64,000 nucleotides of DNA from Apostichopus japonicus (taxonomy: Eukaryota; Echinodermata; Holothuroidea; Aspidochirotida; Stichopodidae), in assembly GCF_037975245.1 (NCBI RefSeq), contig NC_092562.1, positions 5,801,001 to 5,865,000 on the forward strand, given 5' to 3'. Under the pieces are notes generated by a model. That model did not search any database. It was given only the letters and a program-made list of their open reading frames with translations, and was not told where the DNA came from. A program made the translations under genes and the position numbers. Of this stretch, positions 25,013-36,693 are shown one piece after another. How positions within the stretch are numbered: the first letter of the stretch is position 1; every line of letters begins with the position of its first letter.

Positions 25013-26610
25013 GTTAGTGTCATTGGTCTCATATATACATATATGCGTTAGTGTTGTTTGTCTCACATATCTACATATATGTGTTAGTGTTATTTGTCTC
25101 ACATATCTACATATATGTGTTAGTGTTATTTGTCTCACATATCTACACATATGCGTTAGTGTTGTTTGTCTCGCATATATACATATTGGAGTTAGTGTCA
25201 TTGGTCTAGCATCTACATATATGTGTTAGTGCTGTTTGTCTCACATATCTACACATATGCGTTAGTGTTGTTTGTCTCGCATATATACATATTGGAGTTA
25301 GTGTCATCGGTCTCATATATACACATATGCGTTAGTGTTGTTTGTCTCACATATCTACATATATGTGTTAGTGTTATTTGTCTCACATATCTACATATAT
25401 GTGTTAGTGTTATTTGTCTCACATATATCTACACATATGCGTTAGTGTTGTTTGTCTCGCATATATATATATATATTAGAGTTAGTGTCATTGGTCTCAT
25501 ATATACATATATGCGTTAGTGTTGTTTGTCTCAAATATCTACATATATGTGTTAGTATTGTTTGTCTCACATATCTACATATATGTGTTAGTGTTATTTG
25601 TCTCACATATATCTACACATATGCGTTAGTGTTGTTTGTCTCGCATATATATATATATATTAGAGTTAGTGTCATTGGTCTCATATATACATATATGCGT
25701 TAGTGTTGTTTGTCTCACATATCTACATATGTGTTAGTGTTATTTGTCTCACATATCTACATATATGTGTTAGTGTTATTTGTCTCACATATATCTACAC
25801 ATATGCGTTAGTGTTGTTTGTCTCGCATATATATATATATATATATATATATTAGAGTTAGTGTCATTGGTCTCATATATACATATATGCGTTAGTGTTG
25901 TTTGTCTCACATATCTACATATATGTGTTAGTGTTATTTGTCTCACATATCTACATATATGTGTTAGTGTTATTTGTCTCATATATATCTACACATATGC
26001 GTTAGTGTTGTTTGTCTCGCATATATATATATATATATTAGAGTTAGTGTCATTGGTCTCATATATACATATATGCGTTAGTGTTGTTTGTCTCACATAT
26101 CTACATATATGTGTTAGTATTGTTTGTCTCACATATCTACATATATGTGTTAGTGTTGTTTGTCTCACATATCTACATATTGGAGTTAGTGTCATTGGTC
26201 TCATATGTACATATATGCGTTAGTGTTGTTAGTGTCATATACATACTTGCGTTAGTGTTATTTGTCTCACATATCTACATATTGGAGTAAGTGTTATTGG
26301 TCACATATCTACATATTGAAGTTAGTGTCGCTGGTCTCATATCTACATATTGGAGTTATAGTGTCATTGGTCACATATTTACATATTGGAGTTAGTGTCA
26401 TTGGTCACATATTTACATATTGGAGTTAGTGTCATTGGTCTCATATCTACATATTGAAGTTAGTGCCATTGGTCCCATATCTACATATTGAAGTTAGTGT
26501 CGCTGGTCTCATATCTACATATTGGAGTTATAGTGTCATTGGTCACATTTATACATATAGGCGTTCGTGTCATTGGTCACATATCTACATTTATGCGTCT
26601 AGTGTTGCCA
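24060..26610 (+). repeat. 36-bp tandem repeat, subfamily B with higher-order structure
   Basis: Units close to ATATATGTGTTAGTGTTATT plus TGTCTCACATATCTAC repeat about 70 times. The variant TGTCTCGCATAT recurs near 24314, 24491, 24599, 24779, 24963, 25170, 25276, 25457, 25640, 25820 and 26017. It shows a ~180-bp (five-unit) higher-order period with occasional 108-bp (three-unit) steps. In many of these variants an (AT)n run has expanded at the same place. From about 26270 the array passes into more diverged units containing TATTGGAGTTAGTGTCATTG. Confidence 0.92.
24491..25850 (+). repeat. ~680-bp segmental duplication inside the 36-bp array
   Basis: The diagnostic string GGTCTAGCATCTACATATAT occurs at about 24527 and again about 680 bp later at about 25201. 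The order of unit variants after each occurrence is the same, apart from differing AT-run lengths. This indicates a tandem duplication of a ~680-bp block. Confidence 0.7.
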
Positions 26611-27655
26611 ATAAATAGTATATATTGATATCATTCTTGTGGTTTTAAGCATATGTTTATGTTCTCACACATGTTTTTTCGTTTTCATTTTAAAGTTAGA
26701 CTATTGGATGCTCAAAAGAAATCAGAAATTTCTGATATTGAGAGATTAGTGTGATTACAACTATAGTAATAACACGTTGGAAACATGGTTCAAGATACAT
26801 ATTTTGTATTTTGGGGAAGTGGACACAAACCTATGATCGGTTTGTTGCTCTTTCCTTGAAGGACTTTACATTAGGAGATGGTACGGTGCACCAGACGGGA
26901 CATAGAAAATATTAACATTTTATGTAAATTTTGTGACCAATTTGTCTCAGTAAATAGCTTTTTTACTTTTGTATGATGTTTTTAATTTATGTTCGAAATT
27001 TCAACCTTCTACACCGAAATTTGCACTTTTTATCTCATAATTTTGATGATATTATTTGAAAATTTCAATTATTTTGTTTTATTATGACTTTTGCCATCAA
27101 TTTTTACATACACCAATGGTTCAATACAAGTGTTTGGACTATTTTCTTTCAAACGTTCATCTATTTCCTCCAACTTTCGACTTTTTAACATTGAAATGTC
27201 GACTTTTTTTCTCAGAACATCGACTATGTTTTCTGAAATTCAGACACGTTCCACGAAATAAAGACTTTCTTTATATCGAGAGTTCGACTGTTTATTTCTT
27301 AATGATGGCTTTATATCCAAACATTTCCACATATTTCTCGGAATTTCAAATATTTCATCTCTGTCTTAGCTTCAACTAGATCCTTCAACTTTTTCAATGA
27401 TCAAACTTTCGATATGATTCCTCGACATTTGCGAGATAATATCAATTGGTCGGCTATTTAAGGGTAGTTGACTGAGTAAGGCAAGGTAGTATAGTCAATG
27501 CAGGAAAGTTTCGACTTTTAATTATCAAGTTTTTCAAGGAAACACACAATAGAATTCTACTCTTTTGCCTATGTGTGAGTACAAGGTATGTAATGAATGT
27601 AAACAATACGCTCAATAATCTTCTTTATTGTCCATGTAAAAACAGTATTGAGATA
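26611..27655. other. Non-coding stretch upstream of the ApeC gene
   Basis: No exon is seen. Degenerate T-rich segments with recurring TCGACTTTT/GAAATTT motifs lie at about 26990-27420. A promoter could lie in the last few hundred bases but no reliable TATA box was identified. Confidence 0.35.
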
Positions 27656-27661
27656 TTCACG

Positions 27662-30600
27662 ATGACAGTTCTGACGATATACTTGGTCACCTTGGTCGTG
27701 GGGGTTCGCGGAGGTAAGCCTTTCACTCAGTCAAGAAACACTTCTGAATTCGCCTTCGTGATACTAGATTGATGAACTTTAATCACTTAAAATATATTAT
27801 TAACAGTGCCTTTTATGTTTATACTTGGCAATAGTAATATCAAACAATTCTTGACTTCATCATCTATTGTACAGTCAGTCGATTACAACCTTGTTTTAGT
27901 ATAGAAACACATTCCTGTAAAATATCATTGATAGCCGAATTAAACATCAATTTTGCTATCCTCTTTATGTACTGAGATCATGAGAGGACGGCTTTTACAC
28001 AGCTGTCAATATGTTACCGTTTTCAGCCCATCATGCTTCACAACATTGTACTATAGATTATATTCCTTAAAGAAACTTTGTCATATTTCTGCTAATTAAA
28101 TTTTGTTTTCCAATTTGGATTGGATATATCATGTGCATGAAACTGGCAACAAAAGAGCGCATTATGTCATCATCTGATCATGCCAAATGATGAAAATGAT
28201 TTGTTTTTCATTATATTTTTTTATATCATTAATCTTCTTTTTTTTACAAAATATTGCATTTTGTTAAAATTTTGTAAAAAGTACAAAAATACAGCTAAGG
28301 AAATGTTTCAAATATATTACATGTCAAGGATAAATCAACGTTCACATTATCATAGGAAAGCACAGCTTTCGTCATCTTTAACATGGTGACGTCACAGATC
28401 GCACTATCGTAATCTTCCAGGCGTAGGGCAAAGTATAGCCAGTAAAATAAGTACTTATATCAACCAGATTTTGAGGTATAAGAGCGTGGTATTATAAAGA
28501 TGTTTTCAACTAACATTGTGAAATATGTTTTATTCTAGATAAGTTTGATAATGTCTTCTATAGGAGTATCCCTTGGACGTTCACTCGAAGGTAAAATTTG
28601 TTATCCTATAGGTGTCATATTGGTTGACGGGCTGCTTCAAGAGAAGCTTGCAAGAATCTTTAAAAATAAACTAATGACATATATAACATAATAATGAGTC
28701 AACAAAGACAGTGAGATAAATATACCTTGTTTATCATTTCTTGATGTTCAGATCTGCCTTTATCTTGGCCAAGGGGTACGTATGGTCTTCCAATGCCCAT
28801 CGAGGGATGCCCAAATTCTCGGTTTAAATGGAGGGAAGGCACTCGGTATCAAGACACTGATGACAGCAATCCGGGCAATGTATTTCCTGAGAAATTTCGC
28901 TTGGCTGGCGACAAAGATAAAAGTTTTCTAGAACACAAGTTTTGTATCAAAACTGAGTTCCGACCATTGTTGGATGTGGAAGTTGAGGACGACGCGTTTT
29001 CTGGCGGGCAGTATTGTATTTATAAGAAGGACAGGTGCCCTACTGGTAATACAATGTAGAGTCTTGTTATTAAATGATAGTATATGCCTAACTCTGGTTT
29101 GATATTAACAAAAAATTTGCCAATGGACTAAAAAAACATCAACTGAACTATCCAATTTGCCTACAATAAGATATATATCATACCATATGCCTACATTGAA
29201 CTCAAGATGTGTAAATAAAAGAGTGAAATTCACATTATGTAATTAAAGTAAAGGTAACATGGCTGTTAGACACTCTTTCACACAAACTGTTCCTTTCGCA
29301 GACATATTAAGTAGGCCTTTATATCGTGTCAACAGCAAATCAATGTAGAGGGATGGGTTGGGTAAAACGCCTCCAATCACCATTTTCACGTGCAAAGAAG
29401 AGGTTAGGTACAACTCAGGCGCGGATCAGAGGGGGGTCCAGGGGGTCCGGACCCCCCTGCTCTTGGTAAAAAAAAAAGAGAAAAAAAAAAGAGAAAGAAA
29501 AAACGAGAGAGAAAAAATAATTAAATTAAACGCCAATTTTAAACATGTAGGACGTCAGAAGGGCGGTTATCCTTACATGTCAGCCAGGTGTGTCTTTTCC
29601 GTAAAATGAACTATAGTGTGCACGCGTGCTACACGTGCCAAAAATGCCTAAAAATCTCAATTTTCAGACCGAAAAGTTTCAAAATTGAGGTGGTGTTCGA
29701 ATTTTTTGAGCGGTGAGGTGGCAGAGCGGTATAGGCTGCATAGGATGCGCCAACGAATTCTTCACGAGAGATCGTTTTCTGCGGTGAGAAGGCATAAAAC
29801 TGTTTTCCGATCAACAATGGGCGAGGAACGTCCCACAGCTCTTGTTCGCATGAACACGTATTATAACACTCCTATCGACACTGACGAAGTGGTCCGTTCA
29901 TTGAGAAACATCCACGGCGTTTGTTCTCTTCAATCTACCATGAATAGATCATCAATAAAACTAGCTAACTCGTACTGATGCAGATACATTTCGAGTGAGT
30001 TTTTGTAGGTGCATTGAATGGCTAAATTGAAGGGGGTTCCCTGTTGTACTTAAATATCCAAGAATTTCACAATGGATAGAGGGAAACCCACTCCCCTTAG
30101 ACCATAGGATCACTGGCCAAACCCCTCACCCTTCCAGAATCCTGGATCCGGCCTAGCATCAAACAGTGGTGACGGAACGGGGCGGGACTGGTGGCTAAAG
30201 GCATTATGATTTTTGTATCATCTCAACTCATCTGATATGTATTACCATATTTCATAGATTGTTTTTTTCTCGTCAATTGAGAAATTGCAGACATGAGATC
30301 AACGTTTTTAGGCTAGGTACATGCAGCTTAGAATACTCGGGAAGTGCCGTTTCCGGCCATCTGGGGGGGGGGGGGGGGTTGTAAAGCCCAAAATTGTATG
30401 GTACGCTCCGCGCCAACTGATGGTGGCGCTCCTCTTAGATAGTCTTTCGTTCAGGCGCGGCTGGACCAGTCAGACCCCCCTGTCAAAATTCCTGCATCCG
30501 CCCCTGCAACTGTTATCAATGATTGAATCTGTAGTAAACGACTTCGTGTGTCCTTTGAAGAGACTAAAGTTCGGATATTGAAAGCAGTGAAAGCATCAAA

Positions 30601-32293
30601 TAATACCTTATGCCATAGAAGGAGAATGTTAATGTCGATATAAGATTTCATAATAGACGAAAAATGTCGTTTCAAGGTTAAGTACAAAATGCTTATTCAC
30701 AATGGCTTTCATACACTGTGACACAATGGTATCAGATATCTCCGTTTCATAAGAGAATGAGTGACTGTTTCAGCCTAATTATATTGTAGCAGTTTAATAA
30801 AAAAAAAAGAGATTGAATCTTTAATACAGAATGAAAATAGCAGTCTCATTATATGCGTTGTTCAGTTTCAACGACAATATGGCGTCAGTGATGTAACGAT
30901 GCCGCATAATTATACACGTTTTATTTAGGTTATACGTACGTGCCGTTCTATAGACGCTCTTAAAACTCTATGACGTAAATGGTTTTGTCGTTTCTGTAGG
31001 CTTCAAGACCGGTTACATCAAATGGGATGACGAAGACGGGAACAATGGCAACAGCTATTCGGGTACCCTACCGGACGGTACCTACGATCAAGATACAGTC
31101 ATCTTTTTCTGTTGCCGTAACGACGGACCAACCTATAGGCCTATCCCATTGCCGACAGATGATCCGTTCGTTCTATTCCCGACTGATGAAGAATGCCAAG
31201 AGGTTTGCGTATTTTACTTTATAAAATATTGAGAAAGCTCAATCCTCTTTTCTCTGAGTTGTCAGGTCATGGTTTTATAATGCTAAGTCTGAGCAGTGCG
31301 ATACTGTTTCACAAATATAGTTTGATGTGTTACGAAGTCCAGGTATCACGATCACAATCAAGCAGATAAGAGAGGTATTTTCTTTAAAATGAATCTAATC
31401 CTTGTCACTCGGTAAAAAAAACATATTATTTAGAATAAATGCATTAAATACCGGTATACTTAAAGTTAATTTAACGCGCAAGGTACCTCGGCAACCGATG
31501 GGCTTTTCGTCGGGGTGTCACACCCCAGGGAAGTCGGTGTTCACTCAAGTAACAGGGCGGGTGTGTCTGGAAGCTTCAGGGGGCTCTTTAAGTAAATAAT
31601 AGTTCCGGAAGAGAACAGGACCATGTAAGGTAAATAACAGTGGTATCCAATAGAGAATTAAGACAGATTGCTTGGCATGGTGCAGAAAGGCCGGAACGGG
31701 AGGTGGGGTTTTGTTAGTGCTAGGCAGACTTCATGGTTGTTTTGACGTGGCGTGACGTACAGGTTGGTGCCACTGGGAGAAGAGACCGAGCCACTCCTTG
31801 CAAACTAATTTATATAACATTCGGTAAGGTTACTCGACCGGAACTGGGAACTGCACTGATTGTGTTTACAAATTAGCATAATAATACATAACTATTTAAG
31901 ACGTGCATAACAGCAATTAGCGTAACTTACGTAATATATTCACTATGGACACTACGTTATCATAAATATGGTACGTTCACTGAGGACGTTAAATTAATCA
32001 GTTACGTGACATATTCAGCTTGGACAATAAAGTCATCAAATATCATGTCCACTCTGGACATTAAAATGTATCAGGCACGTGATATATTCAGTGTGGACAT
32101 TAATTTAATCACATGGCATATAAGTATTCTTCTCCGTACACAGGTGCAAGGAATGACGTCAGAGCTTCAATGGTACAAATGGGACACCGAGAATCGCGGA
32201 AATGCGGATAAATTTGTTGGTTCTTTGCCTTCCCATCGTGGTAACCCAGATATTCAGCTTGCTTTCTGTGTGTACTCTAAAAAATCTGTGTAA
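27662..32293 (+). CDS. Secreted apextrin C-terminal (ApeC) domain protein, five exons
   Basis: The proposed exons are 27662-27713, 28564-28590, 28752-29045, 31000-31202 and 32144-32293, all with GT-AG borders. They total 726 nt, or 241 residues, in one continuous frame. Exon 1 encodes a signal peptide, MTVLTIYLVTLVVGVRG. Exon 2 is a 27-nt microexon (GVSLGRSLE), symmetric in phase and therefore skippable. Exon 3 opens the ApeC domain with LPLSWPRGTYGLPMPIEGCP, FKWREGTRYQDTD and EHKFCIKT. Exon 4 has GYIKWDDEDGNNGNSYSG, then VIFFCCRNDGP. Exon 5 has LQWYKWDTENRG and ends AFCVYSKKSV. Several cysteines are suited to disulfides in a secreted protein. ApeC proteins occur in echinoderms, amphioxus and molluscs, and some bind bacterial peptidoglycan; a role in humoral immunity is inferred. 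There is no extra N-terminal domain, so this is the short form. An AATAAA lies 54 bp after the stop. Confidence 0.87.
29416..30506. mobile_element. hAT-like DNA transposon derivative inside the ApeC intron
   Basis: The left end CAGGCGCGGATCAG at 29416 pairs with the right end CATCCGCCCCTG ending at 30506 as diverged terminal inverted repeats. CAACT flanks both ends (29411-29415 and 30507-30511), a 5-bp target duplication. The right third contains GTACGCTCCGCGCCAACTG and GGTGGCGCTCCTCTTAGATA, shared with elements at 36.7 and 49.7 kb. It lies in the intron between ApeC exons at 29045 and 31000, so it need not disturb the protein. Confidence 0.7.
29730..29978 (+). pseudogene. hAT transposase C-terminal (dimerisation) fragment
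   Basis: The plus-strand frame contains RILHERSFSAVRRHKTVFRS followed by TMGEERPTALVRMNTYY and DTDEVVRSLRNI. The pattern 'ERSFSAxRRxKTxxRSTMxxERxxALxxxN' is the characteristic C-terminal dimerisation segment of hAT transposases and their domesticated relatives. Only about 80 codons remain and no catalytic region is present. It lies inside the 29416-30506 element and identifies its superfamily. Confidence 0.75.
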
Positions 32294-32299
32294 CCGAAA

Positions 32300-32830
32300 C
32301 AAAACTCGCCTGTATGTTTCTTGCAATGTGCTATATATAAGATTTCAATAAATGTCAAAGGAGCGATATAATATATGAAGAATTTCGTTTCATTTCTTTG
32401 AGAGAACTACAATTAACATGATTTAAATTAATACACCAACGATACAATAGTGTGTTTAGTGAGGTGCTGTTGACTGTATCTCAACACTAGTTACGACCGT
32501 CTAATCCTTCATACAAACTTAAGCTTGAAGCGTCTTATTCAGGTTCATTTGGTAATTGGTAAATTTTTGTGAGGTGTTTCAGTCCCGGTCGATGACGTGC
32601 TTCAATGAGTTCTAGTGGCAATGCTAAATTTCATTTCATTTCATTTCATTTATTTGTAAATTAAATTACGAAACATGAGTGGACAATATTCTTGACCGAC
32701 TTCGATTACGACCTCTATACAGCGAAAATAACCATCATCATGTTTATCACCAGGGAGGGGCCCCTAGCAAAACGTTTGACACTACCGTGTATAGATATCA
32801 ACCCATAACACAGTTATGTAACTAACTACA
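32300..32830. other. Non-coding stretch with (CATTT)n
   Basis: Contains a short pentanucleotide run TTTCATTTCATTTCATTT at about 32630-32655. Nothing coding seen. Confidence 0.5.
32347..32352 (+). terminator. Polyadenylation signal of the ApeC gene
   Basis: Canonical AATAAA within CAATAAATG, 54 bp beyond the TAA stop. Confidence 0.65.
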
Positions 32831-32832
32831 AT

Positions 32833-33740
32833 ATGACATAGATGCAGATTGACTTGAAGCAAGCAGGTGTGATATAATAGATGAAAATTGACTTAAAGCA
32901 AGCAGGAGTTATGTCATAGATACAGTTTGACTTGAAGCAAACAACAGTGATATCATATAGATGCAGTTTGACTTGAAGCAAACAGGAGTGATATCATATA
33001 TTCAGATTGAGTTAAAGCAGGAAAGAATGGTGTCATAGATGCATATTGAAATGAAGAAAGCAAGAGTGACATAAAAGATGAAAGTTGACTTGAAGCAAGC
33101 AGGTGTGATGTCATAGATGCAGATTGACATGAAGCAAGCAAGAGTGATGTCATAGGTGCAGATTGACACCCAGGAGTAATGTTATAGATGTAGTTTAACT
33201 TGAAACAAACATGATTGATTTTATAGATTCAGATTGACATGAACCAAGCAATAGTGATGTCATAGATCAAGATTGACATGAAGGAGTAATGTCACAGATG
33301 CAGATTGACATGAAGCAAGCAGGAGTGATGTCATAGATGCAGATTGACATGAAGCAAGTAGGGGTGATGTCATAGATGCAGATTGAAATGAAGCAAGCAG
33401 GAGTGATGTCATAGATACAGATTGACATGAAGCAAGCAGGGGTGATGTCATAGATGCAGATTGAAATGAAGCAAGCAGGAGTGATATCATAGATTCATAT
33501 TGACATGAAGCAATCAGGGGTGATGTCATAGATGCAGATTGACATGAAGTAAGCAGGGGTGATGTCATAGATGCAGATTGACATGAAGCAAGCAGGGGTG
33601 ATGTCATAGATTCATATTGACATGAAGCAATCTGGGGTGATGTCATAGATGCAGATTGACATGAAGCAATCAAGAGTGATGTCATAGATTCAAATTGATT
33701 TCAAACAAGCAGGAGCGATGTCACAGATGCAGATTGACAG
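32833..33740 (+). repeat. 39-bp minisatellite
   Basis: About 23 units close to GTCATAGATGCAGATTGACA plus TGAAGCAAGCAGGAGTGAT are tandemly arranged. Central units (33290-33640) are nearly identical and edge units are diverged. Since 39 is a multiple of three, the minus strand shows an open frame with repeating SASMTSLLLASCQ, which I regard as an artefact. Confidence 0.92.
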
Positions 33741-33744
33741 CACA

Positions 33745-34480
33745 GCTTTCTTAATTTTTACTATTGCTTTGGCTTGAAACACAAAATAAATGACGATTGA
33801 TCTTTAGACTATATTAGTCTTTTAAATGCCAAACTGAATTTACCACTGAAATCTGTATGATAGCACCATGACTTTAATTAGGTCGTTTTTCGGCAAACGA
33901 TTTTCTAATTCAGCTCTCATTAAGGAGGTTATGTAGCAGCGATAAAAAATGTGAAATCTATCTTCGCAGTCCCACTTACTGCTCCCTATGTACTTCAACA
34001 AGAACGTTTCTTAACCTGGGTTCACTCGCTCCCTGGGGTAGACATGTATTGTAAGACCAGCAATGAGATTTTGTCATTGGACATGAGATATATCTCGAAT
34101 CCATTACCAGGTTCTGAAGGCGAACTATGAGATGTCAATTTTGGTTCAGGTTTTCGAATGACACAGAGCGCTGTTGGCGTTGCTATTCAGCTCAATGATT
34201 TATGTACCAAAGGTACATCACAGAGCAATTTGAAAAATGACAAACAGATTTTCTATGCATTACTAGAAGTATTCGCAAGACTTCCTCGACCATAATTCTT
34301 TCGGTCCTCTCCTTGATCAATTAAGTTGACATGTACCGGTTTAAATTGACATGTACCTGTTAATGTGCCATCAACATAAGAAAAACTTTGCCCATAAGGT
34401 GAAATTTTTCAGTAAATTGTTAAAATAACAAGATAAAATCTTATCCAAAAAAAAAAACAACAGAAAAATGTTGGATTGCT
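33745..34480. other. Non-coding stretch
   Basis: No feature recognised. Confidence 0.4.
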
Positions 34481-34489
34481 TAGTTGCTT

Positions 34490-34740
34490 AAACTGAGCAA
34501 TTGAACAATTTTTGAAAAATGTTTAATTGACAACTTATCATATCTCGTGTATTGGACATTTTGCTGCAAATTTTTCAATTGTTCACTTCATTCCATCTGA
34601 GCAATTGTAAAATTTTCTGCAAAATGTTTAAATGGCAACTTATCGTATCTCGTCAACTCAACATTTTTCTGCAAAATGTTTAAATGTTCACTTCATTCCA
34701 AATGCTCAGTTGAAATGAAGTGAACAATTTAACTGTTTTT
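34490..34740. repeat. Short direct and inverted repeat cluster
   Basis: GTTCACTTCATTCCA occurs near 34580 and 34687. The reverse-complementary core TGAAATGAAGTGAACAATTT lies at about 34712, giving a foldback. TTTCTGCAAAATGTTTAAAT and CAACTTATCATATCTCGT are also repeated about 105 bp apart. Confidence 0.6.
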
Positions 34741-34744
34741 CCAT

Positions 34745-36060
34745 GTGAGTGATAAATAGCCACCCCCCTCCAAGAAAATAATATTAAGCGCGCTAGGAAA
34801 AAGCACTGTATTTTGGGGTAGTTCACTATGTCGTCGAATATAATTTGTTGAAAAAGAAAGGTTTTCCCCTTTGTTACATTAACATAGCTTTTTTAGTTGA
34901 CGGTAGTCTATGTAGCCTATCAAGCAGATAACTTATACTCATTGCTTACTCGCTAACCAGAGTGATTAATAAATTTGTGAAGTGAGGGCCAGTGGTACAA
35001 ATGTACCCAAAAAAAGTTCGGAACAAAAGTGCAGTCGCGAAAGATGGGGTGTCTGACTGACACTGACCGTATCGTTGACGAGTAGGGTGTTGGGGGTGGG
35101 GGGGGGGTTACAAGGCAGCAGTCGAATTTTCTGGCTCCAGAACCCATCCAGTTGGAATTTCAGCCACTACATCTCCCCCCCCCCCACCCCCATCTCAATC
35201 ATCAGGCCTTAGCTACGTCCCTGTGTACGCAAACGACGTTCATTACTGTTTAGTTTTTACGGGACTTTATAGTAGAAATTAATACTACGTGCGACCGTGG
35301 AGCTCTGTGTATAGATCCATGGTGCGACGAAGACTTGTACCCACGCCTATATAGAAATTCTACCCAAGCTTGGCAAAGTATGACAAGTAAATCGCAAATC
35401 CAACACATATATACCGGTGCTATGGTAGAGTGGCGGATAAAGGCGGTGGCGTTTGGAAGCAATGCGGGTTTCTCCCACATTTGTGGTCGCTTAAGCGTCG
35501 TGAAAATAACTGCTGATTATTATTACTATTATAACATTTAAACAATGTAGTAGTTTGAAAGATTATTGAACTTTCAAGGTTAATATATAAGTTTACTTGA
35601 GTATTCACAAATTCCAATCTCCAGTCCACAATCACGAATATTCTTCCAATGCTCGCCCCACCCCTTCTTTTTTACGTCCTCTTCACTCATTATCGATTCA
35701 TGGACAGAACTTATGTAATTTCTGATAAAATCTTCCTCAGTTGCATCCTATATGTAAACTGAATGTTCCGTTGTTTGCACATATGTCGAAATGATTTATA
35801 TCGCTTGAGAAATAAGCATTATGCAAAAATTGGCCTATTCACGTGTGGTGTTTGTAAAAATCACGCACCTATATGCGAATATATAATAGCTAAGATTGTC
35901 CTGTGTCCGTTATATAATTCCATTAAAGAAATGCATACCTGAGACACGGAAGTATTATCCTGTGAGGGTACCGTAATACATTCATGCTTGAGACACATGC
36001 AAGTCTTTAATAAACAGAATAGCAAGTCCCAAACATATAGACCTTCCTTACCGGTTTCGA
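34745..36060. other. Non-coding stretch with a possible SINE at 35410-35535
   Basis: At about 35410-35535 the plus strand has a tRNA box A-like TATGGTAGAGTGGCGGATAA and a (TTA)n-like tail, as in some tRNA-derived SINEs. A clear box B is missing, so the call is weak. G and C tracts lie at about 35092-35106 and 35174-35190. Confidence 0.3.
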
Positions 36061-36075
36061 ACCTCTGGACATACA

Positions 36076-36200
36076 ATCAGCGTCCATAGCCTAGTGGTTA
36101 GGGTGTCCGCGTACCGAGCGTGAGGCCTAAGTTCGAATCCGGCGGAGGCTGAAAGTTTTTTCACTGTTCTTGATTTTCCAACTCATTACGATTTTCATAT
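36076..36200 (+). mobile_element. tRNA-derived SINE
   Basis: The head carries a pol III box A-like TAGCCTAGTGGTTAGGGTG and a box B GTTCGAATCC spaced about 40 bp apart. A conserved body follows, GGCGGAGGCTGAAAGTTTTT then TTTTCCAACTCATTACGATT, and the 3' end is an (AT)n tail. The same body recurs at 54861-54911, 54993-55042 and, inverted, at 63137-63225. This defines a SINE family with AT-dinucleotide tails. Confidence 0.75.
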
Positions 36201-36215
36201 ATATATAAATATATT

Positions 36216-36257
<42 letters not shown>
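36195..36257. repeat. (AT)n tail of the SINE
   Basis: TATATATAAATATATTTAAA grading into pure AT repeats. Confidence 0.85.
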
Positions 36258-36260
<3 letters not shown>

Positions 36261-36693
36261 AATAAACATATATAAGTGCCGTAATAAAGGCAAAAATAGA
36301 GCGCCTACATTACAATACGTGGTACACACAGCGAAATCCTTATGCATGTGCCGGATGAAGGTAATGGTTTTATTCTCCAATAGTTATATATATGAAACGA
36401 ATTTTCCTGAAAATTATTGCAAACTACATCTAGATCAAGTAACGTTAAATACACAAGTGATGTTTAATATGTTGAATGTCAATGATGGAATGTAGCTATA
36501 TCATTACGCTGTTGATATGGAACTGAATAAAATTAAAAATTAAATACTGCCGCATTTTGAAGAGTGTCAGACTTTCAAACCTTTTAAAATGATAACTCGT
36601 ATTAAATTTGTAGTTGATGTGGGTCTCTGAAAATATAGCAAGAATGTGTTTGTGATTACTGTCAAAAAGGCGTGATATACTGAATAACATGTA

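Noticed and set aside
23458-26290. Long open frames in the 36-bp array, on both strands, as repeat proteins
   Set aside because: The unit length is a multiple of three, so frames stay open by arithmetic. Frames exist on both strands and in several phases, with no start context, splice sites or signal sequence favouring any of them.
23610-26610. CRISPR-like array of 36-bp repeats
   Set aside because: There are no unique spacers, the repeats are directly adjacent, no cas genes are present and the context is eukaryotic.
29710-29760. tRNA-like box A (GGTGGCAGAGCGGTATAGG) as a SINE or tRNA
   Set aside because: No box B follows at the expected distance, and the stretch lies within the hAT element next to the transposase fragment.
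33260-33685. Minus-strand 141-codon frame with SASMTSLLLASCQ repeats
   Set aside because: A by-product of the 39-bp minisatellite; no start, signal or conserved flank.
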